Source: Holdemania sp. Marseille-P2844 (GTDB lineage Bacteria > Bacillota_I > Bacilli_A > Erysipelotrichales > Erysipelotrichaceae). Taken from it: 64,000 nucleotides of DNA. Of the stretch, positions 40,790 through 50,515 are shown piece by piece. Made by a program: the position numbers and the translations under genes. The first letter of the stretch is position 1. Every line of letters begins with the position of its first letter. The notes under the pieces are model-generated. The model worked only from the letters and a program-made list of their open reading frames with translations, did no database searches and was not told the DNA's origin. Location: positions 186,001 through 250,000 of the forward strand of contig NZ_LT635448.1 of the NCBI RefSeq assembly GCF_900120005.1, read 5' to 3'.

Positions 40790-42270
40790 CGATTATACAA
40801 TCTTTTCTTCTGATACACCGGCTCGCATGTCAGATTCATGCCCAGCTTTTTGAATGTCGACGAATCGACTTCCGAAAGCAGCACGGTGGAATGAACTTCG
40901 CAGTCCTTCAGCTTTTTCAGCTGCTGCATCGCCAGATGGGATACCGGATTATTCGTCGCGGCAATCGCCAGGGCGATCAGGATCTCATCGGTATGCAGGC
41001 GCGGGTTATGATTGCCGAGATGCTCGACTTTCAGCTTCTGAATCGGTTCGATGACATTCGGGGAGATCAGCGGGATATTGTCGTTGATGCCGCCGATTTC
41101 CTTTAACGCATTCAGCAGTGCGGCGCTGGAGGCGCCTAACAAATTGGAAGTTTTTCCAGTGATGATCCGTCCATCGTTCAGTTCGATGGCCACGGCCGGC
41201 GCTTCGGTTTCCGCGGCTTTATTTAAGGCGGCGGTAACCACCTTGCGGTCTTCCTTTACAATCCCGGCCTGGTTCATGATCAGTTCGATTTTCTGAACGG
41301 ATTCTTCCGTTGCCAGATCGCGGCGGTAATCGCACAGCGCTTGATAGTAGCGCCGCAGAATTTCATCTTCGCTGGCCCGGCGCGCCGCTTCATCGTCGAT
41401 GATGCAGTTGCCGACCATATTGACGCCCATATCGGTCGGCGATTTGTACGGGGATACGCCCGCAATCTTTTCAAATAAAGTATTCAAGACCGGGAATACC
41501 TCCACATCGCGGTTGTAGTTCACCGCAGTTTCGCCATACGCTTCAAGGTGGAACGGGTCGATCATGTTGACGTCGTTGAGATCCGCCGTCGCCGCTTCAT
41601 AGGCCAGATTGACCGGGTGCTTTAACGGCAGATTCCAGATCGGGAAAGTTTCAAATTTGGCATAGCCGGCTTTGATGCCTCGCTTGTAATCATGATACAA
41701 CTGCGACAGGCAGGTTGCCATTTTGCCGCTGCCGGGTCCCGGGGCGGTGACGACGATCAGTTCACGGGTGGTTTCGATGTATTCATTCTTGCCATAGCCT
41801 TCGTCGGAAACAATGTAGGAAACATTGCTTGGATAGCCGGGGATCGGATAATGCAGAACGACGTTGATACCGAGATTTTCCAGTTTCTTCTTAAACAGAT
41901 TTGCGGTGATCTGGCCGGCGTACTGTGCGATGACGACGCTGCCGACATACAGGTCAATGCTGCGGAAGGCGTCGATCAAACGTAAGACATCCAGATCGTA
42001 GGTAATCCCCAAGTCGCTGCGGACTTTGTTTTTCTCAATGTCCGTCGCATTGATGACGATGACGATCTCGACAGATTCCCGAAGCTCCATCAACATTTTT
42101 ATTTTACTGTCCGGCTGAAATCCCGGGAGTACGCGGGAGGCATGGTAATCGTCAAAGAGCTTGCCGCCGAACTCCAGATAAAGCTTGTTATCAAATTGTT
42201 TGATGCGTTCTTTAATTTTGGCAGACTGCATCTGCACATATTTTTCGTTATCGAAAGCCAGTCTTTTCAT
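40786..42270 (-). CDS. DUF1846 family protein
   Basis: This 494-residue cytoplasmic protein matches DUF1846, widespread in Firmicutes and Streptococcus, by its start [10 protein letters not shown], the P-loop-like [14 protein letters not shown], the [11 protein letters not shown] block and the full length. The family is unassigned; structures show P-loop and Rossmann-like domains. It is a single gene with a bidirectional terminator at its end. The start at 42268-42270 gives normal coding; GGGGTATAG upstream is only a fair ribosome binding site. Confidence 0.92.
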   Translation of the reverse strand: MKRLAFDNEKYVQMQSAKIKERIKQFDNKLYLEFGGKLFDDYHASRVLPGFQPDSKIKMLMELRESVEIVIVINATDIEKNKVRSDLGITYDLDVLRLIDAFRSIDLYVGSVVIAQYAGQITANLFKKKLENLGINVVLHYPIPGYPSNVSYIVSDEGYGKNEYIETTRELIVVTAPGPGSGKMATCLSQLYHDYKRGIKAGYAKFETFPIWNLPLKHPVNLAYEAATADLNDVNMIDPFHLEAYGETAVNYNRDVEVFPVLNTLFEKIAGVSPYKSPTDMGVNMVGNCIIDDEAARRASEDEILRRYYQALCDYRRDLATEESVQKIELIMNQAGIVKEDRKVVTAALNKAAETEAPAVAIELNDGRIITGKTSNLLGASSAALLNALKEIGGINDNIPLISPNVIEPIQKLKVEHLGNHNPRLHTDEILIALAIAATNNPVSHLAMQQLKKLKDCEVHSTVLLSEVDSSTFKKLGMNLTCEPVYQKKRLYNR

Positions 42271-42434
42271 AGTCTATACCCCTTAAAAACTCAATTTCAT
42301 ATTATATCAGAAAGAGATCGAGAATGCCATTGAAGAAATGGTAAAATAGGAAGGTTCTGCGAAGCGTTTAAAACAGGACGATCTGAGGGGCAGGCAGGAC
42401 TGGAAAACTGACGAAACTGTCAGTGAGAACATAG

Positions 42435-42460
42435 AAAAAAACCCTTTCGGGTTTTTCAGT
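42435..42460 (-). terminator. Terminator of the cold-shock gene
   Basis: AAAACCC-TTTC-GGGTTTT hairpin; on the minus strand followed by TTTTTTC. It starts within 5 nt of the stop codon. Confidence 0.85.
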
Positions 42461-42463
42461 TTT

Positions 42464-42673
42464 TTAGAGAACTGTGACGTTAACAGCGCGGGACTTGTTG
42501 CTGCGAGCATCGTTTTCAATCTCGAAGGAAACCTTCTGGCCTTCTTCCAGTGACTTGTAGCCGCTGCCGTTGATGCCTGAGAAATGAACGAAGATATCGC
42601 CCTGGCCCTGATCATCCGTGATGAATCCGTAGCCCTTGTCGCCGTTAAACCATTTTACTTTTCCTGTACTCAT
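42464..42673 (-). CDS. Cold shock protein (CspA family)
   Basis: This 69-residue nucleic-acid chaperone has a single OB-fold with RNP1 K-G-Y-G-F-I-T and RNP2 D-I-F-V-H-F, starting [10 protein letters not shown]. Such proteins bind single-stranded RNA. ATG 42671-42673 is preceded by TAAAGGAGGTACTTAAA; a longer open frame upstream is leader. A sigma-A promoter at 42810-42837 predicts a leader of roughly 130 nt, the kind of structured 5' UTR that gives cold-responsive translation. Confidence 0.96.
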   Translation of the reverse strand: MSTGKVKWFNGDKGYGFITDDQGQGDIFVHFSGINGSGYKSLEEGQKVSFEIENDARSNKSRAVNVTVL

Positions 42674-42809
42674 TTTAAGTACCTCCTTTAGTGGGAATAA
42701 GAAGCTACTCAAGGTATAAAAAATCGCATAACTTCAGGGATTTTTGTACATTGAGTGATAATTACAATCCCGTTACGCGATCATAGCTATTGCTTAATAT
42801 TACTTCTTC

Positions 42810-42837
42810 AGTATAACAGGTTTTAGCCCGATGTCAA
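42810..42837 (-). promoter_or_regulatory. Promoter of the cold-shock gene, long leader
   Basis: On the minus strand TTGACA (42837-42832), 16 nt, TATACT (42815-42810). Transcription would start near 42803, giving a leader of about 130 nt before the start at 42673. Confidence 0.75.
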
Positions 42838-43273
42838 ACAAATAAAAAAATATTTTTTCCCCGGGTTCCCATTTCTTAAGGAGGAAGCAGAAAGACAGAC
42901 AGGAATCCGTAAGATAGGCAAAAGGGCCTCGGGTCCAAGGGAAGGGTTGAAAATGAGAAAGCGGAACAGGTTGATGCTCAGCGTGCTTCAGGGAGTGATC
43001 AATAAGAACAGGGTGTTTTCTAAATCTGCGAGAACATCCCGGACTCTGAATCTATCGGACATTCAAAGCGGATCAGGATCTCTTTTTTCTTCCGCCTAAA
43101 TGAATAGCGACATCCCAGCTTCATTCATTGCCACAAATTGTTGATTTCAATATTTATGATTCCTGACGTCTTTGCGGCTTCGCTGAGTTGTTGTAACCTG
43201 CTCGGCAGGAGCTTCCGTGCCGTTCTCTTAAAAACAGGATAGAACTAACTGATTTTCTTTCATGGATACCGAT
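42838..43273. other. Intergenic region with no supported gene
   Basis: About 430 nt. A 48-codon plus-strand frame (42953-43099) has a purine-rich site GGGAAGGG 6 nt before its ATG and encodes a basic peptide, but no conserved feature supports it. Confidence 0.45.
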
Positions 43274-44092
43274 TCAGATCAACCCCAGGAGCGTATGCAT
43301 GGCGTAGGCAATTCCATCTTTATCGTTGCTTTGCGTTTGATAACGGACCTGACTGAGCAATTTCGGATCGGCATTCCCCATGCCGACGCTGTTAGGAAAG
43401 CGGGTCAACATTTCCAGATCATTCCAATCATCGCCGAACACCGCGATTTCTTCCGGTTTCAGATTCAGCAGGCAGCGCAGGTGATCAATACTTTTGAATT
43501 TGCTTGCCTGGCGATTTGTGATTTGCAGCACCTTGCCCTGATCGGTCAGATAGACGTTCGCCTGATTCACGCTCATCGCGCGGCAGCGATCTGTCAGCGA
43601 CAAGGACAGAGCAGTGACGGAATCAACAAGATTTTCAAAGTAAATCAGAATTTTCACCGTTTGTCTAACCACTTCCGGCCCCAGCAAAACGCAGAGGCGC
43701 GGATCAATGCCCCATAACGGATAGGCAAAGTCGGCTAACGGTTCATTGAAGGCGTGGAATTCATCCTTCAGCTGCAGCGCAAGATGCAGTTCAGGGACTG
43801 CTTGAACGGCTTTCACGCAGCTGGCGACGATTGCGGCGGGCAGAAACGTGTATCGTGTCTGCCCATGCAGCTTTTCGCAGGCGCCGTTGCAATAAATTCC
43901 GCCGTCAAATAAGTTCAGTTCGATTTCCGTCCAGCCGAGCATTGTTTCCAGCAGCGGCGCCCGGGCCGTGGCGATGAACAGGGAAATACCTTTCTTGCGG
44001 CAAGCCTGCAGCGCTTCCCATGTGGAACGCGCCAATGTTTTCTCAGAGGTTAACAACGTGCCGTCCAGATCAAAAAACAGTGCTTTTATCAT
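43274..44092 (-). CDS. HAD-superfamily Cof-type phosphatase
   Basis: This 272-residue sugar-phosphatase-like protein of the Cof/YkrA subfamily (cap type C2) has motif I L-F-F-D-L-D-G-T-L-L with Asp8 and Asp10, motif II F-I-A-T-A-R-A near residue 42, a Lys in the S-K-F-K-S region near 200 and motif IV V-F-G-D-D-W-N-D-L-E-M-L near 225. The cap domain lies between. It follows the DUF885 gene on the same strand with a 29-nt gap, so the two form an operon. Substrates of the subfamily are small sugar or cofactor phosphates; nothing narrower can be said. Confidence 0.92.
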   Translation of the reverse strand: MIKALFFDLDGTLLTSEKTLARSTWEALQACRKKGISLFIATARAPLLETMLGWTEIELNLFDGGIYCNGACEKLHGQTRYTFLPAAIVASCVKAVQAVPELHLALQLKDEFHAFNEPLADFAYPLWGIDPRLCVLLGPEVVRQTVKILIYFENLVDSVTALSLSLTDRCRAMSVNQANVYLTDQGKVLQITNRQASKFKSIDHLRCLLNLKPEEIAVFGDDWNDLEMLTRFPNSVGMGNADPKLLSQVRYQTQSNDKDGIAYAMHTLLGLI

Positions 44093-44121
44093 TGCGGATT
44101 CCTCGCCTCTTAATGATGATC

Positions 44122-45741
44122 CTACGCAAACCGGTAAAGGCTTGGATAGTCGTGCAGAATTGACCAGCGGGCTTGCTCGCTGCAGGTTAACAACAGGCGC
44201 AAGCTTTCCATACTGATCTGTCCCGCTTCAAATAACCGCCGGGTCATCTCATCCGCCGGCAGCCCCAGTTCCTTTTCCAGCTGTTCGATCTTTTTCAGAC
44301 CATAGCAGTAACAGGTGAAATAACCGAACATGTCTTCCTGAGCCAGAACCTGACCGCGTGCGGTCTTCGCATCAAAGCCCAGTTCCCGCCGGTATAATTC
44401 AACGACTTCACCGATCGTGCGGTTTTCCCACCGCAGCATCAGATCAGCCTGAATCCGCACTGACGTATGGTGCCGGCGGTAAGCTGTGAACAGCGGAAAG
44501 TAAGGATCTTCCGCAAAGATTGATTCGTAAACGTGCTCGCTGCGGTGCGCTGTGCCTTCGATCAGCGGGTCAGCCTTTGGCCCGCGGCGCATCGTTTCCG
44601 GCAGCGGATCGCTGTTGACCCGCAAAAACTGGATGTGATGGCCGAAATAGGCTTCATGAATCGTATTGACCTTAATCCAGCCGTCGCTGACGGCGGTGTA
44701 GTTGGTTTCATTTAAGAACATCCGGCCGTGCAGCGGACGTTCGTACGGACAGCCGTCCATGTAACCACCCCACGGGAAGGATTCTCTGAGTTCCTCCGGC
44801 ACTCCGGTCAGATCGCAAATTTCATCAATCGGATGCCACAGTTTCTGCTTGCTGACCGCTTTGACGCGGGCCAGATATTCATGACCGCGGCGGAACATTT
44901 CCTCAGCGCTTTCGCAAGCCCCGGCCTTTTCGTCCAGCAGTGCTCGAACCTGAGTCATCGTCGTCACCGGCGTATCGCTTAACCGGTTGGCAATCGCGAA
45001 GACGTTGGCCCGCGTCGCTTCAATTTCATCTTTATACCAGGAAAGCAGATCTTCCAGATCGACACCCAGCTTCATGGCCAGCGTGCGCCGGTAACTTTCC
45101 GGATCCGTGTTCAGGCGTTGATCCTCGTCTTTGATTTCCTGACCTTCATTGACACCGGCCTCGCGCAGCAGGTCAATCCAGCGGGACAGCGCCTGGACGC
45201 CTTCGCTCAGACGATGCTTGACTTCCACTTCCTGGGCGTCCAGCTGAGGGATAATCTGTTCGGCCTGGCGTTTGAGCGCAGCGCTGCGGGATAAGATGAC
45301 CGGCAGATCCTTTTCGTCAAAATCGGGGAACCGGCGTTCCAGAGCCTGCAGGCAAGCGGGCAGCGCAGCCCATTGATCGCCTAAAATAGCGATGCGCAGA
45401 CTGCGTCGCCGCTGATCCACGGACCACAGCTGCTTTAACGCATGTTGGATTTCACCCAGTTGAACCTGCGGATGCGTCCAGAAATCTTCCGCTTCCCAAG
45501 TCAGAAAATCAAGAACGTCATGGAAATGGTGGATAAAAAAATGCGAGGCTTCATTGTCGTCTGTCAGCTGATCGACACGATAGCGCAGCTGGTCTAAGGT
45601 CTCGGCCAGAGCCTGACGATGTTCTTCATCCGGTATCCAAAGGGTGCGTTGGTAAATCTGGCGGCTGTGCAGCCGGTCGCCGGCCAGCGCCAAATCGCGG
45701 TCCAGCTGACGGATGATCATAATCTCCTGCGGTGATTGCAT
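44122..45741 (-). CDS. DUF885 metal-dependent carboxypeptidase-like protein
   Basis: This 539-residue protein is of the DUF885 family, related to zinc metallopeptidases. The probable metal site is H-E-A-Y-F-G-H-H-I-Q near residue 360, matching the family's H-E-x-x-P-G-H-H, followed by a Glu in L-I-E-G-T-A-H-R-S-E where members usually have E-G-W-A. Only single-letter deviations occur, so the enzyme may be active. There is no signal peptide, so it is cytoplasmic. AGGAGGATTTCATC precedes the ATG at 45739-45741. It is co-transcribed with the downstream Cof phosphatase gene. Confidence 0.85.
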   Translation of the reverse strand: MQSPQEIMIIRQLDRDLALAGDRLHSRQIYQRTLWIPDEEHRQALAETLDQLRYRVDQLTDDNEASHFFIHHFHDVLDFLTWEAEDFWTHPQVQLGEIQHALKQLWSVDQRRRSLRIAILGDQWAALPACLQALERRFPDFDEKDLPVILSRSAALKRQAEQIIPQLDAQEVEVKHRLSEGVQALSRWIDLLREAGVNEGQEIKDEDQRLNTDPESYRRTLAMKLGVDLEDLLSWYKDEIEATRANVFAIANRLSDTPVTTMTQVRALLDEKAGACESAEEMFRRGHEYLARVKAVSKQKLWHPIDEICDLTGVPEELRESFPWGGYMDGCPYERPLHGRMFLNETNYTAVSDGWIKVNTIHEAYFGHHIQFLRVNSDPLPETMRRGPKADPLIEGTAHRSEHVYESIFAEDPYFPLFTAYRRHHTSVRIQADLMLRWENRTIGEVVELYRRELGFDAKTARGQVLAQEDMFGYFTCYCYGLKKIEQLEKELGLPADEMTRRLFEAGQISMESLRLLLTCSEQARWSILHDYPSLYRFA

Positions 45742-46031
45742 GATGAAATCCTCCTGTTAATTTGGCTATAACTATAATGAAATTCAGTCCGATTGGCAAG
45801 TACCCAGGCTGAATCCTGAGTCCGCAGCGGCAAAGAAGCTGATCAAACTATTTTCAGTTCCTTCACTGAAAAAACAACCGCGCTCTTCATGAAGATGACA
45901 GTGAAGTCAATGCCGCTCCCCCCTGCACAAAAAACGGTTGAGCGGAAGATCGAAAAAGAGTCCTGTTCAAACATCGTTATCTTCCCTATTGAAAATCTGC
46001 GGATCTGCACGTTCCCTCTTTTACCTAAAAT
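45742..46031. other. Intergenic region between DUF885 and a small coiled-coil gene
   Basis: No gene. TTTTCAGT-TCCTTC-ACTGAAAA (about 45851-45872) is a perfect 8-bp hairpin with A/T flanks. Short open frames on both strands here lack ribosome binding sites. Confidence 0.45.
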
Positions 46032-46072
46032 AAAAAGAACCGTCGCAAAGCTTGAATGCTCTGACAGTTCTC
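46032..46072 (-). terminator. Terminator of the small coiled-coil gene
   Basis: AGAACCGTC pairs with GACAGTTCT, one wobble pair; on the minus strand it is followed by TTTTTATTTTA. Confidence 0.75.
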
Positions 46073-46077
46073 TTAGT

Positions 46078-46362
46078 TTACGATAAATTTGCCGGTGTTG
46101 AGGAGTTCTCTTTCTCGTTCGGTCCTCTTTTTTCCAGTTCTTCTTCCAGACTGAAAGTAATTTCTTCCAGGGATGCAACTAAGCTTTTCAGCTGTTCGAT
46201 GTTCTTATTCAGCATTGTGCAGGCCAGATCCAGCGATGCGGAAGCATTCGGATCTATCCCTTGCGTCCCTTTTCGAATTACGTTAAGGACGGAATCATCC
46301 AGGTTGTCTACGATCGAAGCGAGATCCCAAGCGATGTCGTAAATTTCTGAACTTTTATTCAT
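46078..46362 (-). CDS. Small helical protein, unknown function
   Basis: This 94-residue soluble protein starts at ATG 46360-46362, with CCGGAGGAATAGT as a strong ribosome binding site; longer in-frame starts upstream lack one. It is mostly alpha-helical, with a C-terminal coiled-coil-like stretch (L-N-K-N-I-E-Q-L-K-S-L-V-A-S-L-E-E-I). I do not recognise it. It has its own terminator and sits between the DUF885 gene and the fba region, with A/T-rich sequence upstream. Confidence 0.65.
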   Translation of the reverse strand: MNKSSEIYDIAWDLASIVDNLDDSVLNVIRKGTQGIDPNASASLDLACTMLNKNIEQLKSLVASLEEITFSLEEELEKRGPNEKENSSTPANLS

Positions 46363-46799
46363 ACTATTCCTCCGGTTGGAATTATATCCAACAATTTCTA
46401 CTATGACAATCATTTTTTTAGTGAAGTTAAGTAAAAAAATCACTAAAGCAGGTGATAAAATGAAATCGGTAATCCTTACTTGTAAACCCTCTTTATATTA
46501 CACCCTGACAATAGTATTATACACAAAAAAGTTAATAATTCTTCATAAGTTAACCAAAAATGGGTAAAATTATCCTCTTTTTTTTCAAAGTATTTTGTTT
46601 TGAGAGCGAATCTTGGCATCGGAGATTTAAAATCTGTGCTTTCTTCAAATTTTCTCACAAAGTGGCAGATCAGCATTTTTGACTGAAATCTGAGGATTGT
46701 TCGGGATGTGTTCTTTTTAATGCAAAAGCGCGGTTGCAGACTTCTCAAATTATAAAAAATGGAGTAGAATAAGGGCGTAGAAAATAGGAGGATACATTT
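46363..46799. other. A/T-rich intergenic region upstream of fba
   Basis: About 440 nt with no supported gene; a 90-codon minus-strand frame (46476-46748) has no ribosome binding site. TAGAAT (46765-46770) lies 29 nt before the fba start but has a poor -35. AAATAGGAGG precedes ATG 46800. Confidence 0.45.
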
Positions 46800-47666
46800 A
46801 TGGCATTAGTTTCCGCAAAAGAAATGATCGAAAAAGCGCATGAAGGTCATTATGCAGTAGGCGCATTCAACATCAATAACATGGAATGGATTAAATCCAT
46901 CCTGGCCGCAGCTGAAGAAGCCAAGTCACCAGTCATGTTAGGCGTTTCGGAAGGCGCTGGCAAGTATATGGCTGGATTCAAGAATGTTGTCGCCATGGTC
47001 AGAGAAATTCATGACTCCATGGGCATCACCGTTCCAGTTGCTCTGCATCTGGATCATGGTTCATTTGAAGGAGCCAAGGCCTGCATTGAAGCGGGATTCA
47101 CTTCTGTCATGTTTGACGGTTCGCATTACGATTTCGAAGAAAATGTTGCGAAGTCGAAAGAAATTCTGGAACTGGCTCATTCGAAGGGCATTTCCGTTGA
47201 ATGTGAAGTCGGCGGCATCGGCGGCGAAGAAGACGGCGTTGCCAGCATGGGCGAATTGGCAGATCCGCAGGAATGCGCGAACATCGCGGCGCTGGGCGTT
47301 GATTTCCTGGCTGCGGGCATCGGCAACATTCATGGCAAATATCCGGCTGACTGGCAGGGTCTGAACTTTGACCGTCTGGCTGAAATCCAGGCTTCCACCA
47401 ATGGAAAACCGTTAGTTCTGCACGGCGGCAGCGGCATCCCGGCGGATCAGGTTGCCAAGGCAATCTCCCTGGGCGTTTCCAAGATCAACGTCAACACCGA
47501 ACTGCAGCTGGTTTTCGCAGCCGCAACCCGGAAGTACATTGAAGAAGGCAAAGATCTGGCCGGCAAGGGCTATGATCCGCGTAAATTGCTGAAACCAGGC
47601 GCAGAAGCGATCACCAAGAAGGTCATCGAAATGATGAACCAGTTCGGTTCCGCAAACAAGGCGTAA
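46800..47666 (+). CDS. fba: Class II fructose-bisphosphate aldolase
   Basis: This 288-residue zinc aldolase of glycolysis cleaves fructose 1,6-bisphosphate to dihydroxyacetone phosphate and glyceraldehyde 3-phosphate. Motifs: L-H-L-D-H-G-S near residue 82, E-C-E-V-G-G-I-G-G near 137, the zinc His in N-I-H-G-K-Y near 178, L-H-G-G-S-G near 208, and N-V-N-T-E near 230. The sequence has the standard features of a housekeeping Fba, unlike the operon aldolase at 11025. It is monocistronic, with a strong ribosome binding site and a terminator. Confidence 0.95.
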   Translation: MALVSAKEMIEKAHEGHYAVGAFNINNMEWIKSILAAAEEAKSPVMLGVSEGAGKYMAGFKNVVAMVREIHDSMGITVPVALHLDHGSFEGAKACIEAGFTSVMFDGSHYDFEENVAKSKEILELAHSKGISVECEVGGIGGEEDGVASMGELADPQECANIAALGVDFLAAGIGNIHGKYPADWQGLNFDRLAEIQASTNGKPLVLHGGSGIPADQVAKAISLGVSKINVNTELQLVFAAATRKYIEEGKDLAGKGYDPRKLLKPGAEAITKKVIEMMNQFGSANKA

Positions 47667-47685
47667 TCGTTTAAAAACTGAGATC

Positions 47686-47729
47686 CTCGAAAACCGGCGG
47701 AGAAATCTGCGGGTTTTCTTTTTTTTATG
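47686..47729 (+). terminator. Terminator of fba
   Basis: AAAACCGGCGGA-GAAA-TCTGCGGGTTTT imperfect stem followed by CTTTTTTTT. Confidence 0.75.
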
Positions 47730-47781
47730 CCGGGGGAAAGCTTATAATAAGAAGGATGAATTGTCAACGAGGAGGTCGCTT

Positions 47782-48636
47782 ATGAAATCGTTAAAACAAA
47801 AGGGGAAGGATATTGTCTGGGTTGTGGCGGGCAATGCGGTGCTGGCGCTGGCCGTCAGTATGTTCATCCTGCCCTATGATATCTTGTCAGGCGGCGTCGC
47901 CGGCGTGGCGGTTGCGCTGCAGCCGTTGATTCCGCTGCCAGTTACGCTGATGGTCAATCTGCTGGTCGTCGGGTTGTTTATCGTCGGAGCCTGTTTTCTG
48001 GGAAAAGACTTCGCGATGAAGACCATTTTGAGTTCGTTGATCTATCCGGTGTTTCTGACGTTTTTCAGCGGCCGGGTGCCGGTGCTGGATCTTGATCCAA
48101 TTCTGGCTTCCCTGTATGGCGGACTCTTAGGCGGTACCGGCGTGGGGATGGCGTTACGAACCGGAGCGAGTACTGGCGGCATGGATATTCCGCCGCTGAT
48201 CGTCCATAAGCTGACGCACATTGAAATTGCCAAGCTGGTGTTGATCACCGATGCGCTGACCGTGCTGCTGGGCGCATTTACCTATGGCCTGGAAGCGGTG
48301 CTGGTCGGCTTTGTTTCCGTCTGGGCTTCTTCCGTGGCGATTGATAAGGTGCTGATGTTCGGCGGCCAGCAGGCCAAAGCGATTCAGATCATCTCCGATC
48401 AATATGAACAGATCATTGAACGGATTCATTCCGAACTGGAACGCGGCACGACGCTGATCGAAGCGCAGGGCGGCTTTACCTGTGAAAAGCGGAAGATCAT
48501 CCTGGTCGTCATCACGAAAAATCAGTATCCGGCATTGATGGAAATGGTGACGGCGATCGACAGGGAAGCGTTTGTGATTGCCAACGATACGCATGAGGTC
48601 AAAGGCTTCGGCTTCAGCTTTGAGTTCAAGGTTTAA
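47782..48636 (+). CDS. YitT-family membrane protein
   Basis: This 284-residue protein has five or six N-terminal membrane helices (from L-P-Y-D-I-L-S-G-G-V-A-G-V-A) and a cytoplasmic C-terminal DUF2179 domain (E-R-G-T-T-L-I-E-A-Q-G-G-F-T, and F-V-I-A-N-D-T-H-E-V). The arrangement is that of YitT proteins, which are common in Firmicutes and of unknown transport role. ATG 47782 follows ACGAGGAGGTCGCTT; TTG 47761 is less likely. TATAAT at 47743-47748 is a probable -10. It is not clustered with related genes. Confidence 0.88.
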   Translation: MKSLKQKGKDIVWVVAGNAVLALAVSMFILPYDILSGGVAGVAVALQPLIPLPVTLMVNLLVVGLFIVGACFLGKDFAMKTILSSLIYPVFLTFFSGRVPVLDLDPILASLYGGLLGGTGVGMALRTGASTGGMDIPPLIVHKLTHIEIAKLVLITDALTVLLGAFTYGLEAVLVGFVSVWASSVAIDKVLMFGGQQAKAIQIISDQYEQIIERIHSELERGTTLIEAQGGFTCEKRKIILVVITKNQYPALMEMVTAIDREAFVIANDTHEVKGFGFSFEFKV

Positions 48637-48734
48637 TAGCAGCCGGCAAGCCAGGGTGAATCCAATTCGTCTTTGGTAAAGGTCATCGAAAATGATATTG
48701 TCTTTTTTTGCGAATTCCAGTTTCAACTTGACGT

Positions 48735-50132
48735 TTAATCTGAATTTGCGGCCGCTTCATTTACATCAGCCAGCGTCGATAATGGAAATTGCAGAATTAC
48801 CTGAGCGCCGCTGCCATCCGGAACGTTGCCGGGAATCATGCGGCCACCTTCAATCTGCATTGCCTGCGAAACGGTATATAAGCCCAGACCCGCATGGCCA
48901 TGACTGCTGCGGGCTGATTCATAACGGTAGAATGGCTCGCCGATATGATTCAGGCTTTCCGCGTGAAAACCGGGACCTTCGTCGCTGACTTTCAGGATCC
49001 AGCAGGTTTCCGTAATCTGGCCCATCAGCTGAACCGTCTTGCCTGAGGGGCAGTAGCGGATTGCGTTATCAAGCAGATTGATCAGCGCCCGGCGCAGCGT
49101 TTCCGCATGGATTCGGGCCTGGAAAGGCGGACAGAATACCGTCAATGTGATCGCTTTATTGCGGCACAATCCGGATACTTCCTTCATGCAGCGCCGGACC
49201 AGCGCGTCGATAGCGGTGACGCGGGGCTGTTCCGCCTGATTCTGGCTGCACGCTGCCTGCTGCAGCTGAAATACAACCTGACGAAGCTGACCGACATGGC
49301 GATTGATGGCTTCCAGACGATGCCTTGCTGACCGGGCTTCCTTTTGCAAAAGTTCGGCGTCGGTTTGGATTTTAGCCAGCGGCGTCTTTAAATCGTGCGC
49401 CAGCACGGTGATCTGGATCTCCCGCTGATTTTGCATATCCCATTGCTGGATCTGGGAATCCTTCAGTGCGGAGCGCATCGTATCAACGGAATTCAACGCC
49501 TGATTGAACTCGGTGAACGCGGTATCCTGAATTTCAAAATCAAGATTGCCGGAAGCGATCTGCGTTGCGGATTCTTCCAACGTGTTCAAAGCCTGTACAA
49601 GTTTCCGCCCGTAGTGATTGGCCGTCGTCAACAGGTACAGAAAGAGCGACAAGCCGAGTGCGCCGATCAACGGCCCCTGCAAGTTGGGGATCAGCGCGGC
49701 GAGTGCCGGGAGGGCGGGGCGGATTTCATAGCGGAATAAGAGGATGACGACTTCCGCCCGCAGGTCGGTGCGGAACCAGGTTTGCGTGCCGATCTTGCCG
49801 GTGTAGCTGCCGGTATAGAGAGAAAAATCAGTCAGCGCGCTGTCCGGGGACAACGAAGTATCTGCCAGCTGTTCATGACTGAACAGCACATAATCAAGAC
49901 CATCGCCAACCTCAGCCGGATCAAAGAAATCCTGCCGCTGAATTTTACCGATCAGTTCCTGGGCCTGTTTCTCATTGTGATTGAGCCGCGTGTACCATCC
50001 AGCCTGAAGTCCCAGCAGAAACAGGAGCACAGCACTCCCCAAAAGCGCGAGTACACCCAAAGCGGTCGTCAGAAAATAGCGCCGTAAAAATTGCGCCAGA
50101 GTGTGAGTTTTTCGGTGTCTGCGTTTATCCAT
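48735..50132 (-). CDS. Sensor histidine kinase, orphan
   Basis: This 465-residue membrane kinase has a first helix at about 20-45, an extracytoplasmic region, a second helix at about 155-170, a HAMP-like linker (A-S-G-N-L-D-F-E), and the HisKA box V-L-A-H-D-L-K-T-P with the phosphoacceptor His near residue 245. The ATPase domain follows, with N box L-L-D-N-A-I-R, G1 D-E-G-P-G-F and G2 H-A-G-L-G-L-Y. No response regulator gene is adjacent on either side (the flanks are an intergenic region and convergent yitT), so its partner must be elsewhere. The input is unknown. Confidence 0.92.
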   Translation of the reverse strand: MDKRRHRKTHTLAQFLRRYFLTTALGVLALLGSAVLLFLLGLQAGWYTRLNHNEKQAQELIGKIQRQDFFDPAEVGDGLDYVLFSHEQLADTSLSPDSALTDFSLYTGSYTGKIGTQTWFRTDLRAEVVILLFRYEIRPALPALAALIPNLQGPLIGALGLSLFLYLLTTANHYGRKLVQALNTLEESATQIASGNLDFEIQDTAFTEFNQALNSVDTMRSALKDSQIQQWDMQNQREIQITVLAHDLKTPLAKIQTDAELLQKEARSARHRLEAINRHVGQLRQVVFQLQQAACSQNQAEQPRVTAIDALVRRCMKEVSGLCRNKAITLTVFCPPFQARIHAETLRRALINLLDNAIRYCPSGKTVQLMGQITETCWILKVSDEGPGFHAESLNHIGEPFYRYESARSSHGHAGLGLYTVSQAMQIEGGRMIPGNVPDGSGAQVILQFPLSTLADVNEAAANSD

Positions 50133-50515
50133 GGTTCATTTTCTCCCGGAAGTCTTAATCAGAATTGTGATTTCGTTTCGGCTGGAAAAGCGGCGATGGC
50201 TTTGTCTGTCCTACATTATTCTTTGCCTTGCGGTGGATTGTTATCTCTATTATAGCATGAAGTACCGGAAGAAATGAAACAGAGTGGAAGCGCAGTGGGA
50301 GAGCGGAACATTCCGTTCGGTTTTCCAACGTCAGTTTGATCGAGAAAAAGCGATCCTTATTTATGTTGATCAAAGCGCCTGCCGGAAGTTTTGGGATAAA
50401 CGGCGCGGGAAAGGAAAGTTCAGGAAAGCGAAAACTGCCGGTAAGGACTTGGAAATTGTGGCAATGCCGGGGAGTTCACGGTATAATAGGTACGGATAAG
50501 GTAAGGATGAGGTTT
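50133..50515. other. Intergenic region with the promoter of the DUF3284 gene
   Basis: About 380 nt; no gene is supported. TATAAT at 50482-50487, 29 nt before ATG 50516, is a good -10; TTGTGG at 50456-50461 is a weak -35 with an overlong 20-nt spacer. The left part should contain the promoter of the orphan kinase. Confidence 0.5.

Noticed and set aside
42953-43099. 48-codon plus-strand frame with GGGAAGGG before its ATG
   Set aside because: A basic, low-information peptide with no conserved feature; the purine-rich site alone is not enough.
46476-46748. 90-codon minus-strand frame upstream of fba
   Set aside because: No ribosome binding site and A/T-driven composition; it overlaps the probable fba promoter region.
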